Shown in pieces: positions 8,101-16,534 of a stretch of 64,000 bases of DNA. Within the stretch, counting starts at the first letter, position 1. Each line of letters opens with the position of its first letter. Where the stretch lies: positions 1-64,000 of the forward strand of contig NZ_MSIE01000060.1 in the NCBI RefSeq assembly GCF_001921205.1, in the 5' to 3' direction. A model generated the notes under the pieces. It was not told the origin of the DNA. It made no database searches and worked only from the letters and a program-made list of their open reading frames with translations. Source of the stretch: Actinophytocola xanthii. Lineage in GTDB: Bacteria; Actinomycetota; Actinomycetes; Mycobacteriales; Pseudonocardiaceae. A program made the translations under genes and the position numbers.

Positions 8101-8780
8101 GCGGCACCAGCTCCCCGCGCGGCCGGGACGCTCAGCAGCACTCCGGCCAGCGCCACCAGGACCGGCAGGCCGGGGGGCAGGAACGGGGTCGCGGCCAGGG
8201 CCAGCAACGCGCCGACGACAGCCGAGGACAGCGTGGTCCGGTCGCGCAGCGCGGGCAGGATGAGCGCGAGCAGCACCGCGGGGAACATGGCGTCGAGGCC
8301 GAGCGCGTCGGTGTTCGGCACGACGCTGCCGATGAGTCCGCCCGCCGCCGCGCTGAGCGGCCAGATGACCAGGATCCCGAGCCCGCACCCCCAGTACGCG
8401 GCCCATTTTCGCTCCTGCTCCTCCTGGGCGATGGCCATCACCACGGTCTCGTCGTTCATCAGGTGCACGCCGAGCACCCGGCGCCAGCCACGCCCGAGCA
8501 CGTCGGGCACCGACAGGCCGTACGGGATGTGCCGCGCGTTGACCAGCAGCCCGGCGAGCAGTGCCGCCACCGGACTGCCGCCCGCACCGATGATCCCGAC
8601 GAAGAGGAACTCCGACCCGGCCGCCAGCACGAGCGCGCCGAGCACCACCGGCAGCCACAGGGGGAAGCCGGCCGCGACGGCTGTGGCCCCGTAGGACAGC
8701 CCGATCAGCCCGACGGCCACGCATACCAGCGCCACGTCGGTCAGCAGACGACGGTCGAGTGTTCGCCAGACCCCACGCAT
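8097..8780 (-). CDS. azlC: AzlC-like branched-chain amino acid exporter subunit
   Basis: The 227-residue integral membrane protein has six to seven spans and AzlC signatures 'GLSYGATAVAAGFPLW', 'GSEFLFVGIIGAGGS' and 'ARHIPYGLSV', with the loop 'HLMNDETVVMA' typical of the family. With AzlD it forms a two-part exporter for branched-chain amino acids or analogues. It starts 64 bases after the stop of the ketoreductase and runs in the same direction, so it is probably the tail of the biosynthetic operon or a closely linked unit. Its link with a branched-chain aminotransferase suggests the product is an amino acid analogue. Confidence 0.9.
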   Translation of the reverse strand: MRGVWRTLDRRLLTDVALVCVAVGLIGLSYGATAVAAGFPLWLPVVLGALVLAAGSEFLFVGIIGAGGSPVAALLAGLLVNARHIPYGLSVPDVLGRGWRRVLGVHLMNDETVVMAIAQEEQERKWAAYWGCGLGILVIWPLSAAAGGLIGSVVPNTDALGLDAMFPAVLLALILPALRDRTTLSSAVVGALLALAATPFLPPGLPVLVALAGVLLSVPAARGAGAA

Positions 8781-8805
8781 GCAGACATAGTGGAGGCCGC
8801 GACCG

Positions 8806-8843
8806 CGTTCGTCAAGTCGAACACTTGTATTGTTTGGCGAACG
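8806..8843. promoter_or_regulatory. Inverted repeat between ketoreductase and azlC
   Basis: CGTTCGTCAA (8806-8815) and TTGGCGAACG (8834-8843) are inverted copies with one mismatch and 18 bases between. The minus strand also offers TTGACG here as a -35-like box for azlC. The repeat could attenuate the operon or bind a regulator that controls the exporter separately. Confidence 0.35.
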
Positions 8844-8844
8844 G

Positions 8845-9564
8845 TCAGTGGCCCATCCCGAGCCCGCCGTCGACCGGGAGAACCGCGCCGGTGACGTAGG
8901 CGGCCTCCGGCGACGCCAGGAACAGCACCGCCGCGGCCACCTCCTCCGGCCGCGCCGTGCGACCCACCGGGATCTGCTCGAGCAGGGCGGTCCGCACCCG
9001 CTCGGGGAGCCCTCGGGTCATGTCCGTGTCCACGAACCCCGGCGCCACCACGTTGCACGTGACCCCACGCCTGCCCAGCTCCCGCGCGTACGAGCGGGCG
9101 AACCCGATGAGGCCCGCCTTGGTGGCGGCGTAGTTGGCCTGGCCGGCGGCGCCACGCATCCCGTTGGCCGAGGACATCAGCACGACCCGCCCGTCCCGGT
9201 TGCGGAGCATGCCCGCGGTCGCCCGCCGCACGAGGCGGAAGGTGGCGGTCAGGTTGGTCTCCACGACGGCGGCGAAGTCCTCCTCGCTCATGCGCAGCAC
9301 CAGGCTGTCCCGCGTGATGCCGGCGTTCGCGACGAGCACCGCCACCGGTCCGTGCGCCTCCTCGACCTCCTTGAACGCGTGCTCCACGTCCTCCCGGTCG
9401 GTGACGTCGCAGCGCACCGGCAGCGCGCCGAGCGCGGTGAGGTCGGCAGGGGGCGTCCCCGTCCGGTACGTGTACGCCACCCGGTCTCCGGTCCGCGCGA
9501 GCGCGGTCACGATCGCGTGCCCGATGCCCCGGTTGCCACCGGTCACGAGAACCGAACGCGTCAT
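8845..9564 (-). CDS. Short-chain dehydrogenase, FabG-like 3-oxoacyl-ACP reductase
   Basis: This 239-residue classical SDR reduces a 3-oxoacyl group with NAD(P)H. It shows the cofactor motif 'VTGGNRGIGHA' (residues 7-17), 'NAGITRDSL', the catalytic Ser ('LMSSANGMRG') and 'YAATK', with 'PGFVDTDMT' typical of FabG. It starts at ATG 9564, overlapping the aminotransferase stop by four bases. Within this operon it is the ketoreductase acting after the two ketosynthases, on the ACP encoded upstream. A primary-metabolism role is less likely given the neighbours. Confidence 0.9.
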   Translation of the reverse strand: MTRSVLVTGGNRGIGHAIVTALARTGDRVAYTYRTGTPPADLTALGALPVRCDVTDREDVEHAFKEVEEAHGPVAVLVANAGITRDSLVLRMSEEDFAAVVETNLTATFRLVRRATAGMLRNRDGRVVLMSSANGMRGAAGQANYAATKAGLIGFARSYARELGRRGVTCNVVAPGFVDTDMTRGLPERVRTALLEQIPVGRTARPEEVAAAVLFLASPEAAYVTGAVLPVDGGLGMGH

Positions 9565-10643
9565 GCGGAGTCCTCCTCCGCGATCGTGTGGACCCAACCG
9601 TAGGGGTCGGGCCGCACGCCGGTCTGGATGCCGAGCAGTTCCTCACGCAACCGGGTGGTGACCTTGCCCGGTCCGCCGTCGCCGATGGTGAACCCGCCGT
9701 CGGCGGCCCGCACGGCGCCAACCGGGGTGATCATGGAAGAGGTGCCGGACGAGAACACCTCGGTCAGCCGGCCCTGCTCGGCGGCGGCACGCCACTGCGC
9801 CACGCCCACCGGACGCTCGGCGACCGGGTGACCGAGGGCGGCGGCGAGCGCCAGCACCGAGTCCCGGGTGATCCCCGCGAGGATCGTGTCGTTCAGCGGG
9901 GGTGTGACCACCTCGTCGCCGTAGACGAAGAACAGGTTGCTGGTGCCCAGCTCGTCGACGTGGCCGTCGCGCAACCAGACCACCTGGTCGCAGCCCTGGT
10001 CCGCGGCACGCCGCTGAGCCAGCAGCGTGCCCGCGTAGTTCCCGCCGCACTTGGCCGCGCCGGTGCCGCCGGGCGCGGCCCGGGTGTACTCGGTCTCCAG
10101 CCACACGGTCATGGGCCGGTCGCCGAAGTAGGCCCCGGCCGGGGCGGCGATCACCACGAACAGGTACTCCTGGGCGGGCCGGTAGAAGCCGAGCGTCGGC
10201 TGGGTGGCGATCATGAACGGGCGCAGGTAGAGGCTGTGCCCCTCGACCGCGGGCACCCACTCCCGGTCGGCCGCGACGAGGGTCTCCAGCGCGCCGACGA
10301 ACAGCTCGGCTGGCACGTCGGGCATGGCCATCCGGGACGCGGAGGCGGCGAACCGCTCGGCGTTGGCGTACGGGCGGAACAGCACCACCGCACCGCCCGC
10401 CGTGCGGTAGGCCTTCATGCCCTCGAAGATCTCCTGGCCGTAGTGGAACACCTGCGCCGCGGGCGAGAGCACCAACGGGGCGTGCGCCCGCAGCCGGGCG
10501 TCGTGCCAGCCCTGCCCGGCCGACCAGCGGACGGTGACCATGTGATCGGTGAACACCTCGCCGAACGGGGCGTCCGCCATCAGCCGAGCGCGCTCCCTCG
10601 CCGGTGTCGGCTCGACCCGCTCGACGGTGAACCCGGCGCTCAC
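9561..10643 (-). CDS. Branched-chain amino acid aminotransferase (fold IV PLP enzyme)
   Basis: The 360-residue protein matches IlvE in length and motifs: 'FHYGQEIFEGMKAYR', the PLP lysine in 'GTGAAKCGGNYAG', 'DELGTSNLFFV' and 'VFSSGTSSMITPVG'. Family members interconvert 2-oxo acids and the corresponding amino acids with glutamate. It starts at GTG 10643, overlapping the FAH-gene stop by four bases. In this operon it most likely aminates a pathway 2-oxo acid, not simply leucine or valine precursors, but it could also supply branched starter units for the KAS III. Confidence 0.9.
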   Translation of the reverse strand: MSAGFTVERVEPTPARERARLMADAPFGEVFTDHMVTVRWSAGQGWHDARLRAHAPLVLSPAAQVFHYGQEIFEGMKAYRTAGGAVVLFRPYANAERFAASASRMAMPDVPAELFVGALETLVAADREWVPAVEGHSLYLRPFMIATQPTLGFYRPAQEYLFVVIAAPAGAYFGDRPMTVWLETEYTRAAPGGTGAAKCGGNYAGTLLAQRRAADQGCDQVVWLRDGHVDELGTSNLFFVYGDEVVTPPLNDTILAGITRDSVLALAAALGHPVAERPVGVAQWRAAAEQGRLTEVFSSGTSSMITPVGAVRAADGGFTIGDGGPGKVTTRLREELLGIQTGVRPDPYGWVHTIAEEDSA

Positions 10644-11515
10644 GTCCCTGCCCCCACCGGGTGCGCGCGGCACCGCTGCCGCTGGGCCCCGAGGGTCTCC
10701 ACCTCGACCTCGACCACGTCCCCCGGCCGCAGGTACGGTTCGTCGATCCGGCGCAGGGCCACACCGGCCGGCGAGCCGGTGAGCACCACGTCGCCGGGCC
10801 GCAGCACCATGAACCGCGTCAGGTACCGGATCAGCCACGGCACCCCGAAGACCATCTCGCCGGTCTTCGCGTCCTGCATGACCTGGCCGTTGACCCGGGT
10901 CGTCAGCCGCAGCGCCGCCACGTCGTCCACCTCGTCCGCGGTGACCAGGTACGGCCCCAGCGGCGCGAAGGTCTCGAAGGACTTGCCCTTCACCCACTGC
11001 CCGCCGCGGTCGAGCAGCCACGACCGCTCGGAGACGTCGTTGGCGGTGCAGTAACCGGCGATCGCGGCGCGGGCGGCCTGCTCGTCGGGCAGGTACCTGG
11101 CCTCCGTCCCGATGACGACGGCCAGCTCCACCTCCCAGTCGACCCGCTCGGCGCCGGGGGGCAGCAGCAGGTCGTCGTACGGCCCGGCCAACGCCCACGG
11201 CGACTTCGTGGAGATCACCGGCTCGGCGGGGACCGCCATGCCGGCCTGCGCGGCGTGGCAGCGGTAGTTCAGGCCGACCGAGATCAGCTGGCCGCCGGCG
11301 GGCACCGGCGGGCCGACCCGCACCTCGTCCAACCGCACCTCGGGCAGCTCCTCGGCCGAGCCGGCCAGCCGGCCGGCCAACTCGGCGAGCGAGCCGGGCG
11401 AGAGCGCGGCACCGGTCCAGTCCGGCACCCACGCGGACAGGCAGCGCACGACACCGTCTCCGTCCACGGCGCACGGCAGCTCGGCACCGGGCGGGCCGGT
11501 TCGCAGCAGTCGCAT
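10640..11515 (-). CDS. Fumarylacetoacetate hydrolase-family protein
   Basis: The 291-residue protein has the FAH C-terminal fold: 'ISVGLNYRCHAAQAG', 'ISTKSPWALAGPYDD', metal ligands in 'VDWEVELAVVIG' (Glu-x-Glu), 'GYCTANDVSER' and 'GDVVLTGSPAGVALRR'. Members hydrolyse, hydrate or decarboxylate 2-oxo or 1,3-dioxo acids. It overlaps the aminotransferase by four bases, so both probably act in sequence on a 2-oxo acid. Whether it cleaves a C-C bond or works as a hydratase cannot be read from sequence. Confidence 0.88.
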   Translation of the reverse strand: MRLLRTGPPGAELPCAVDGDGVVRCLSAWVPDWTGAALSPGSLAELAGRLAGSAEELPEVRLDEVRVGPPVPAGGQLISVGLNYRCHAAQAGMAVPAEPVISTKSPWALAGPYDDLLLPPGAERVDWEVELAVVIGTEARYLPDEQAARAAIAGYCTANDVSERSWLLDRGGQWVKGKSFETFAPLGPYLVTADEVDDVAALRLTTRVNGQVMQDAKTGEMVFGVPWLIRYLTRFMVLRPGDVVLTGSPAGVALRRIDEPYLRPGDVVEVEVETLGAQRQRCRAHPVGAGT

Positions 11516-11530
11516 GATCGTCCCCGGTCC

Positions 11531-11941
11531 TCAGTTCGTCTCGAGGTACTTCTCGAAGAACGCGATCTCGGCGTCGGTGAGCCGTCTCGGTCGGTTCTTG
11601 CGGTAGTCGAACGGAGCCATCACGGTGGAGGCCCGCGCACAGGGGCGGTCGCCGTCGCGGACCTCGTAGGAGACCGTGACGGTGGCCGTCTGCAGGTCCG
11701 ACACCCACATCTCGATGTCGACCGGCTCGTGCCGGTGGGTCAACCTGCCCAGGTAGTCGATCTCGTGCCGGACCACGACCGAACCGTCCCGGAAGAACGC
11801 GTCGCCCTCGGTCGGCGCCATGCGGAAGACGAAGTCGACCCGTGCCTCCTCCAGCAGGCGCAGGTACATCACGTTGTTGACGATCCCGTAGACGTCCATG
11901 TCCGCCCAGCGCAGCGGGCAGCGGTACAGGTGGCGGGCCAT
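11531..11941 (-). CDS. Hotdog-fold acyl-CoA/ACP thioesterase (4HBT)
   Basis: The 136-residue protein begins with the 4HBT signature 'LRWADMDVYGIVNNVMYLRLLEEARVD' (key residues Asp14, Asn21, Asn22, Glu30 region). It is the YbgC/acyl-CoA thioesterase type and would release the acyl chain from the pathway ACP or CoA. It starts one base after the acyl-CoA oxidase stop and precedes the FAH gene by 15 bases. It has an unusually charged C-terminus ('KNRPRRLTDAEIAFFEKYLE'). Confidence 0.88.
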   Translation of the reverse strand: MARHLYRCPLRWADMDVYGIVNNVMYLRLLEEARVDFVFRMAPTEGDAFFRDGSVVVRHEIDYLGRLTHRHEPVDIEMWVSDLQTATVTVSYEVRDGDRPCARASTVMAPFDYRKNRPRRLTDAEIAFFEKYLETN

Positions 11942-11942
11942 G

Positions 11943-13793
11943 TCAGCGCTCCGGTCGGGCGTCGGTGAGGGACTGGAACGCGGTCACGTAGTCCTCCGCC
12001 GCGATCGGCGCGCGTACCAGCTCGGGGGTGAGCGCGAAGCCGTCGGCCAGCGCATCGGCGAGCGGCAGAATTCTCGGGCACAGCTCGTCGAGGGTCGCGG
12101 GCAGCCGCTCGACCTGCGCGGCGGTCAGCACCCCGCGGGCGAGGTACCAGCCGGCGTCGCGGTGGATCTCGGTCAGCGCGTACAGGGTGGCGAGCAGCCG
12201 CAGGCCGGTCGCCGCGTCGCTGTCCTCCGCGCGGGCGACCGCGGCGTGGAACTCCTCCACCGCCAGCCGTACCCCTCGCGTCCTGGCCATGGCCAACGCG
12301 GCGTTCATGGTGCCGTTCCACGCCTCGAGGTAGGTCCGCTCGACGGTGTCGTCGTGCATCGCGGACCTGGCCGACTCGCGCAGCGCGCGTTCGCGGTAGC
12401 CGAGCAGCGCCTGGTGCAGCGCGGGGTCACCGATGTCGTGGGCCGATCCGTCCGGCGCGGGTGGGGGTGGCTCGGTCTCCTCGGCCGCGAGCAGCTGCGC
12501 GGCGACGGTCGCCAGCAGCACCTTGTTGTCGCCCTCCGCGGTGACCAGACCCTGCAGGAGCGAGACGTAGTCGGCGATCCGGTTGACGCTGAACATGCCC
12601 TGCGCGCCGCAGCGCTCGCGCATCGAGGTGACCACGTCGGTCAGCTGCCACGTGGACAGCGCCTTGGTGACCGCGATCAACCCGTTCAGGTCGGCGTCCA
12701 CCGCTCCGCCGGCGGCCAGGTAGGCACGCTTGCCGCGGTTGAGGAGAAAGGACATCGCGTACACGGTGGACATCGCGGTGAACACCGCGAGCTGGTGGCT
12801 GCGGTACTCGATGACCGGCATCTCCTTGCGCCCCGGGCCGTTGACCAACCGCTGACGGGCGTACCGAAGTGCGATGTAGACACTCGCCCGTCCCGCGCCG
12901 ACGGCGGAGGAGGACACGCACAGCCTCCCCGGCTGGATCCGGGTCATGGAGCGCAGGAAACGCTGACGGGCGTTGCCACCCAGTGGCCGGAACGCACCGT
13001 CCTCGGCGAACTCCCCCATGTCCCCGAGCAGCAGGCTGCGCCGCGGGAGCCTCACGTTGTCGAACCAGGTCACGCCGTTGTCCAGGCCCTGCACCGGCTT
13101 CTCGGGGCACGGCGCGGCGTGCACACCGGGGCGAAGACCGTTCTCGTCGGCGATCCGCACCAGGAAGGGGTACACGCCGTGGTCCCTGCCGTCCGCCCGG
13201 AGCCGCGCCAGCACGACCGCGACCTTGGGGACGTCGGTGAAACCGCTGTAGGACATGTACTTCTGGGCGAGTGGACCCGGGGTGTTCAGCGTGAAAGTGC
13301 CGTTCTCCCGGTCGTAGGCGGCCTCCGTGCGCAGCGCGGCGACGTTGTTGCCGTAGCCCAGCTCGGTCGCCATGTACGGGCCGAACGCGGCCAGGGAGTC
13401 GAGGTCGCCCACCAGGTCGGCCAGGTCGGTGCGACCGGCACCGTGGTCGTGCACGGTGCCGAAGGTGAGGTTGTAGTGCACCATCAGCAGCGAGAACACC
13501 GAGACGTCCAGCACCGACGGCCACTCGGCGAGCGCGAACAACCGCGGCGGATCCGCAACGACCGCGCTCGGGCGGCCCAGTCTCGCGTGCAGGAACCGGG
13601 ACCGCTCGTAGGCCAGCCTGCCCGCCTCGTCCATGGTCAGGCCGGCACGGGGGTCGAAGAGGGGATCGAACAGCGCCGCACGCACGTCCGCGTGGACCCG
13701 CTCGTAGTCGCCGTCGAAGACCAGGCGGACGAGTTCGGTCGCGGTCCGTTCACGCGCGCCGGAGGTCCGGGGCGGTGCGGTGGCGATGGCCAT
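11943..13793 (-). CDS. Acyl-CoA oxidase/dehydrogenase-family flavoprotein
   Basis: The 616-residue length and the order of motifs fit acyl-CoA oxidases and not the 380-residue dehydrogenases: 'FTDVPKVAVVLARL', 'HGVYPFLVRIADENG', 'GLDNGVTWFDNVRLPR' and 'CGAQGMFSVNRI'. The catalytic glutamate is kept in 'TAEGDNKVLL'. The usual CGGHG is changed to CGAQG. The enzyme should introduce an alpha,beta double bond using FAD and O2. ATG 13793 has AAGGA eight bases upstream. It follows the KAS II gene by 57 bases and is one base from the thioesterase gene. Confidence 0.88.
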   Translation of the reverse strand: MAIATAPPRTSGARERTATELVRLVFDGDYERVHADVRAALFDPLFDPRAGLTMDEAGRLAYERSRFLHARLGRPSAVVADPPRLFALAEWPSVLDVSVFSLLMVHYNLTFGTVHDHGAGRTDLADLVGDLDSLAAFGPYMATELGYGNNVAALRTEAAYDRENGTFTLNTPGPLAQKYMSYSGFTDVPKVAVVLARLRADGRDHGVYPFLVRIADENGLRPGVHAAPCPEKPVQGLDNGVTWFDNVRLPRRSLLLGDMGEFAEDGAFRPLGGNARQRFLRSMTRIQPGRLCVSSSAVGAGRASVYIALRYARQRLVNGPGRKEMPVIEYRSHQLAVFTAMSTVYAMSFLLNRGKRAYLAAGGAVDADLNGLIAVTKALSTWQLTDVVTSMRERCGAQGMFSVNRIADYVSLLQGLVTAEGDNKVLLATVAAQLLAAEETEPPPPAPDGSAHDIGDPALHQALLGYRERALRESARSAMHDDTVERTYLEAWNGTMNAALAMARTRGVRLAVEEFHAAVARAEDSDAATGLRLLATLYALTEIHRDAGWYLARGVLTAAQVERLPATLDELCPRILPLADALADGFALTPELVRAPIAAEDYVTAFQSLTDARPER

Positions 13794-13850
13794 CGGAGTT
13801 TTCCTTCGCTCTGGTGCTGCTGCTTCCACGGTCGGCGTCCGGCGCCGCGG

Positions 13851-15065
13851 TCAGGCGGCGATGACGAGGCACACGTTCTGGCCGCCGAAGCCGAACGAGT
13901 TGCTCACCGCGATGTCCACGACGGACGGGCGAGGGGCCTTGTGGACGACGTCGACGTCCAGGCCGGGCTCCAGGTCGGTCAGGTTGGCCGTCGGTGGGAT
14001 GAGCCCGTGCCGGACGGTGAGCGCGGTGTAGGCCGCCTCGACCGCCGCCCCGGCGCCGAGCAGGTGGCCGGTCACGCCCTTGGTGGAGGTGACCTGCGCG
14101 TCGGAGCCGAGGAGATCTCGGATCACCGCGGACTCCGTGCGGTCGTTCGCGACGGTCGAGGTGCCGTGGGCGTTGACGTGCCTGACCTCCCGGCCCGCCA
14201 CCCCGGCGTCGGCGAGCGCGGCGGACAGGGCCAGGCGGGCCCCCAGTCCCTCCGGGTGCGGCTGGGTGACGTGGTGGGCGTCGGCGGAGGCACCGTGGCC
14301 GACCACCTTCGCCACCGGCGTCACGCCACGGGCCAGCGCGTGCTCCTCGGACTCCAGCACCAGCACGCCCGCGCCCTCGCCGAGCACGAACCCGTCGCGC
14401 GCGGAGTCGAACGGCCGCGACGCCGTCGCCGGGTCGGGGTGGCGGGACAGCGCTCGCATACGGGCGAACGAGGACACGTACAGCGGGCTGATCGGCGCCT
14501 CCGAGCCCCCGGCGATGACGATGTCCGCCGCACCGAGCCGCAGGAGGTCCCGGCCGATGGCGATGGCGGAGGCGCCGGACGCGCACGCGGTGCACGGCGC
14601 CAGACAGGGTCCCCGCGCACCGAACCCGATCGCCACCTGGCCCGCGGCCATGTTCAGCAGCCCCATCGGCAGCGTCTGCGGGGAGACGTCACCCGGACCG
14701 TCGGCGAGCAGCGTTCGGTGCTGTTCCTCGAGGGTCAGCGTGCCGCCCGCGCCGGAGCCGAGGACGACCGCGACGCGCGTGCCGTCCCAGTCCTCCGGGT
14801 CCAGCTGGGCGTGGGCCAGCGCCTCCGTGGCCGCGAGCATCGTGAACGTGGTGTACCGGTCCCACTGCCGCGCGCCGCGCAGCCCGTGGTCCCGTGGCTC
14901 GAAGTCCGGCACCCGGCAGGAGATGCGGACCGGCAGGTCCGCCAGCGCCGGGTCCACAGCCGCGGCGGTCTCGCCCGCCACGACCCGTGCCCAGTTGTCG
15001 GGCACGCCGATCCCCGCGGGGGTCACCAGACCGATACCGGTGACCGCCGCGCCGAACGGCGTCAT
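13851..15065 (-). CDS. 3-oxoacyl-ACP synthase II (FabF-type ketosynthase)
   Basis: The 404-residue thiolase-fold enzyme extends acyl-ACP with malonyl-ACP. The catalytic Cys is in 'CTACASGASAIAIG', the two histidines in 'NAHGTSTVANDRTE' and 'STKGVTGHLLGAGAAVEA', and 'NSFGFGGQNVCLV' closes the domain. The start overlaps the ACP stop (TGATG). It resembles elongating ketosynthases used with dedicated ACPs in secondary metabolism. No chain-length factor partner is present, so it is likely a homodimer. Confidence 0.93.
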   Translation of the reverse strand: MTPFGAAVTGIGLVTPAGIGVPDNWARVVAGETAAAVDPALADLPVRISCRVPDFEPRDHGLRGARQWDRYTTFTMLAATEALAHAQLDPEDWDGTRVAVVLGSGAGGTLTLEEQHRTLLADGPGDVSPQTLPMGLLNMAAGQVAIGFGARGPCLAPCTACASGASAIAIGRDLLRLGAADIVIAGGSEAPISPLYVSSFARMRALSRHPDPATASRPFDSARDGFVLGEGAGVLVLESEEHALARGVTPVAKVVGHGASADAHHVTQPHPEGLGARLALSAALADAGVAGREVRHVNAHGTSTVANDRTESAVIRDLLGSDAQVTSTKGVTGHLLGAGAAVEAAYTALTVRHGLIPPTANLTDLEPGLDVDVVHKAPRPSVVDIAVSNSFGFGGQNVCLVIAA

Positions 15066-15316
15066 CAGCTGGTCACGCCCGCGCCGGCGAGCTTGTCCGC
15101 CAGGCTGTCGACGACGTCGCCGATGGTGGACATGGCCGCCAGGTCGTCGTCGCTGATCTCGACGCCGAACTTCTTCTTGATCGCGGTTCCCAGCTCGATC
15201 TGGGAGAGCGAGTCGAGGTCGATGTCGTCGAACGTGGCCGTCATCGTGACGTTTTCCGGCTCGATGTCGAAACGCGAGGAAAGCAGCTCAACGACTGCGT
15301 CGAAAGTATCGGTCAT
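15065..15316 (-). CDS. Acyl carrier protein
   Basis: The 83-residue acidic protein carries the phosphopantetheine site in 'DIDLDSLSQIELGTAIKKKF', Ser in DSL at about residue 36, and ends in the third ACP helix. ATG 15316 has AAGGGA six bases upstream; GTG 15319 is too close. It lies between KAS III and KAS II, the same three-gene order (KAS III, ACP, KAS II) used for dedicated chain building in the prodiginine red clusters. Confidence 0.95.
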   Translation of the reverse strand: MTDTFDAVVELLSSRFDIEPENVTMTATFDDIDLDSLSQIELGTAIKKKFGVEISDDDLAAMSTIGDVVDSLADKLAGAGVTS

Positions 15317-15352
15317 CACATGTCCCTTGTCAGGTTTGCTTGGTCAGGTCGA

Positions 15353-16372
15353 TTACCGGAAAGCGTCGACGGCGAGTTTCGGCCACACCATCGTGGTGGC
15401 GCCCCACGAGAGTCCGGCCCCGAACGCGGCCAGCAGGACCCGGTCGCCGGGACGCAGCGCACCCCGCGCGGCGTAGTCGGTGAGCAGCAGCGGTATGGAC
15501 GCGGCGAGCGTGTTGCCCACCTTGTCGATGTTGACCGCGACGCGCTCCGCGGGCAGGTCGAGCTCCTCGGCGACGGCCGCGACGATGCGGGCGTTGGCCT
15601 GGTGCCCGACGAACCAGTCGACGTCGTCCACCCGCCAGCCCGCCCGGGCCAGCGCAGTCCGCGACGACTGGGTCATCCGCTCCACGGCCTGCGTGTAGAG
15701 CGCGCGGCCGGACATGTGCAGGTACCAGTCCTCGGTCGGCACGGCGTCGAACCCGAGGCCGCCGCTGGCCGCGCGCTGCCGCGATCCGCCGGCCGGGATC
15801 GCCAGCAGGTCGGCCTTCGCCCCGTCGCTGCCGAGGTCGATGGGACCAACGGAACCCAACTGGCCCGGCCGTCCCGCCCGCAGCAGCACCGCGCCACCGC
15901 CGTCGCCGAAGATCGGCCTGGTGTTGCGGTCCTCCGGGTTGACCAGCGTGGTGAACGCCTCCGCGCCGATGAACAGGACGCTCTCGGCGGCTCCGGCGGC
16001 GATCAGCCCGGCCGAGGTCGCGAGCCCGTAGAGGAACCCGGAGCACGCCGAGGTGATGTCGAACGCGGCGACGGTGTCGAGGCCGAGCAGGTGCGCGACC
16101 TCCGGCGCGACGGCAGGGCACAGCCGGTCCGCGGAGGTGGTGGCCACCACGACGGCGTCGGTGGTGGACTCCCCCGCCGACTTCAGCGCACGTGCGCCTG
16201 CCTCCACCGCGATGTCCCGTGTGGACAACCCGGCGGTGACGACGCGTCGCTCCTGGATCCCGGTACGGGTCCTGATCCACTTGTCGGACGAGTCCAGGCT
16301 TTCGCACAGTTCGTCGTTGGTGACAATTTTCGGTGGCAGCCAGCCCCCGAGCCCGGCAATTACCGCAGCCAT
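15353..16372 (-). CDS. 3-oxoacyl-ACP synthase III (FabH-type)
   Basis: The 339-residue enzyme condenses an acyl-CoA starter with malonyl-ACP. The Cys-His-Asn triad is visible in 'FDITSACSGFLYGL', 'FVGHQANARIV' and 'NIDKVGNTLAASI'. It has the N-terminal 'WIRTRTGIQERR' loop. ATG 16372 follows AAAGGA by five bases. It is the first gene of the minus-strand operon and is divergent from the GlcD-like oxidase. A branched starter would fit the aminotransferase and AzlCD neighbours, but this is inference. Confidence 0.93.
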   Translation of the reverse strand: MAAVIAGLGGWLPPKIVTNDELCESLDSSDKWIRTRTGIQERRVVTAGLSTRDIAVEAGARALKSAGESTTDAVVVATTSADRLCPAVAPEVAHLLGLDTVAAFDITSACSGFLYGLATSAGLIAAGAAESVLFIGAEAFTTLVNPEDRNTRPIFGDGGGAVLLRAGRPGQLGSVGPIDLGSDGAKADLLAIPAGGSRQRAASGGLGFDAVPTEDWYLHMSGRALYTQAVERMTQSSRTALARAGWRVDDVDWFVGHQANARIVAAVAEELDLPAERVAVNIDKVGNTLAASIPLLLTDYAARGALRPGDRVLLAAFGAGLSWGATTMVWPKLAVDAFR

Positions 16373-16442
16373 GGAGATCCTTTCCGCTGGCGGACCGGCG
16401 TTCGGCCCGTTCGATTCTGGAGGTGGGCTGGAGTACCGCTCA

Positions 16443-16499
16443 ATTGTCCCTTCGAACAATGCAGCTGGTTGTCCTTCGGGACAGGGTCGAAAGGACAAT
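16443..16499. promoter_or_regulatory. Nested dyads in the divergent promoter of the acyl operon
   Basis: ATTGTCCCTTCGA (16443-16455) is inverted at 16487-16499 with one mismatch in 13. Between them TGTCC-TTCG-GGACA (16470-16483) forms a perfect hairpin with a cUUCGg loop if transcribed. Four GGACA/TGTCC half-sites therefore lie in 57 bases between two divergent transcription units. This looks like an operator array, though no regulator gene lies in the operon. Confidence 0.5.
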
Positions 16500-16534
16500 G
16501 GAATTCCCTGCCGCCACCCCTACGCTTGCGGGAC

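Noticed and set aside
11898-15476. Plus-strand open frame of 1192 codons
   Set aside because: It runs antisense to five well-supported overlapping genes of the acyl operon and shows no domain; high GC content makes such long antisense frames common.
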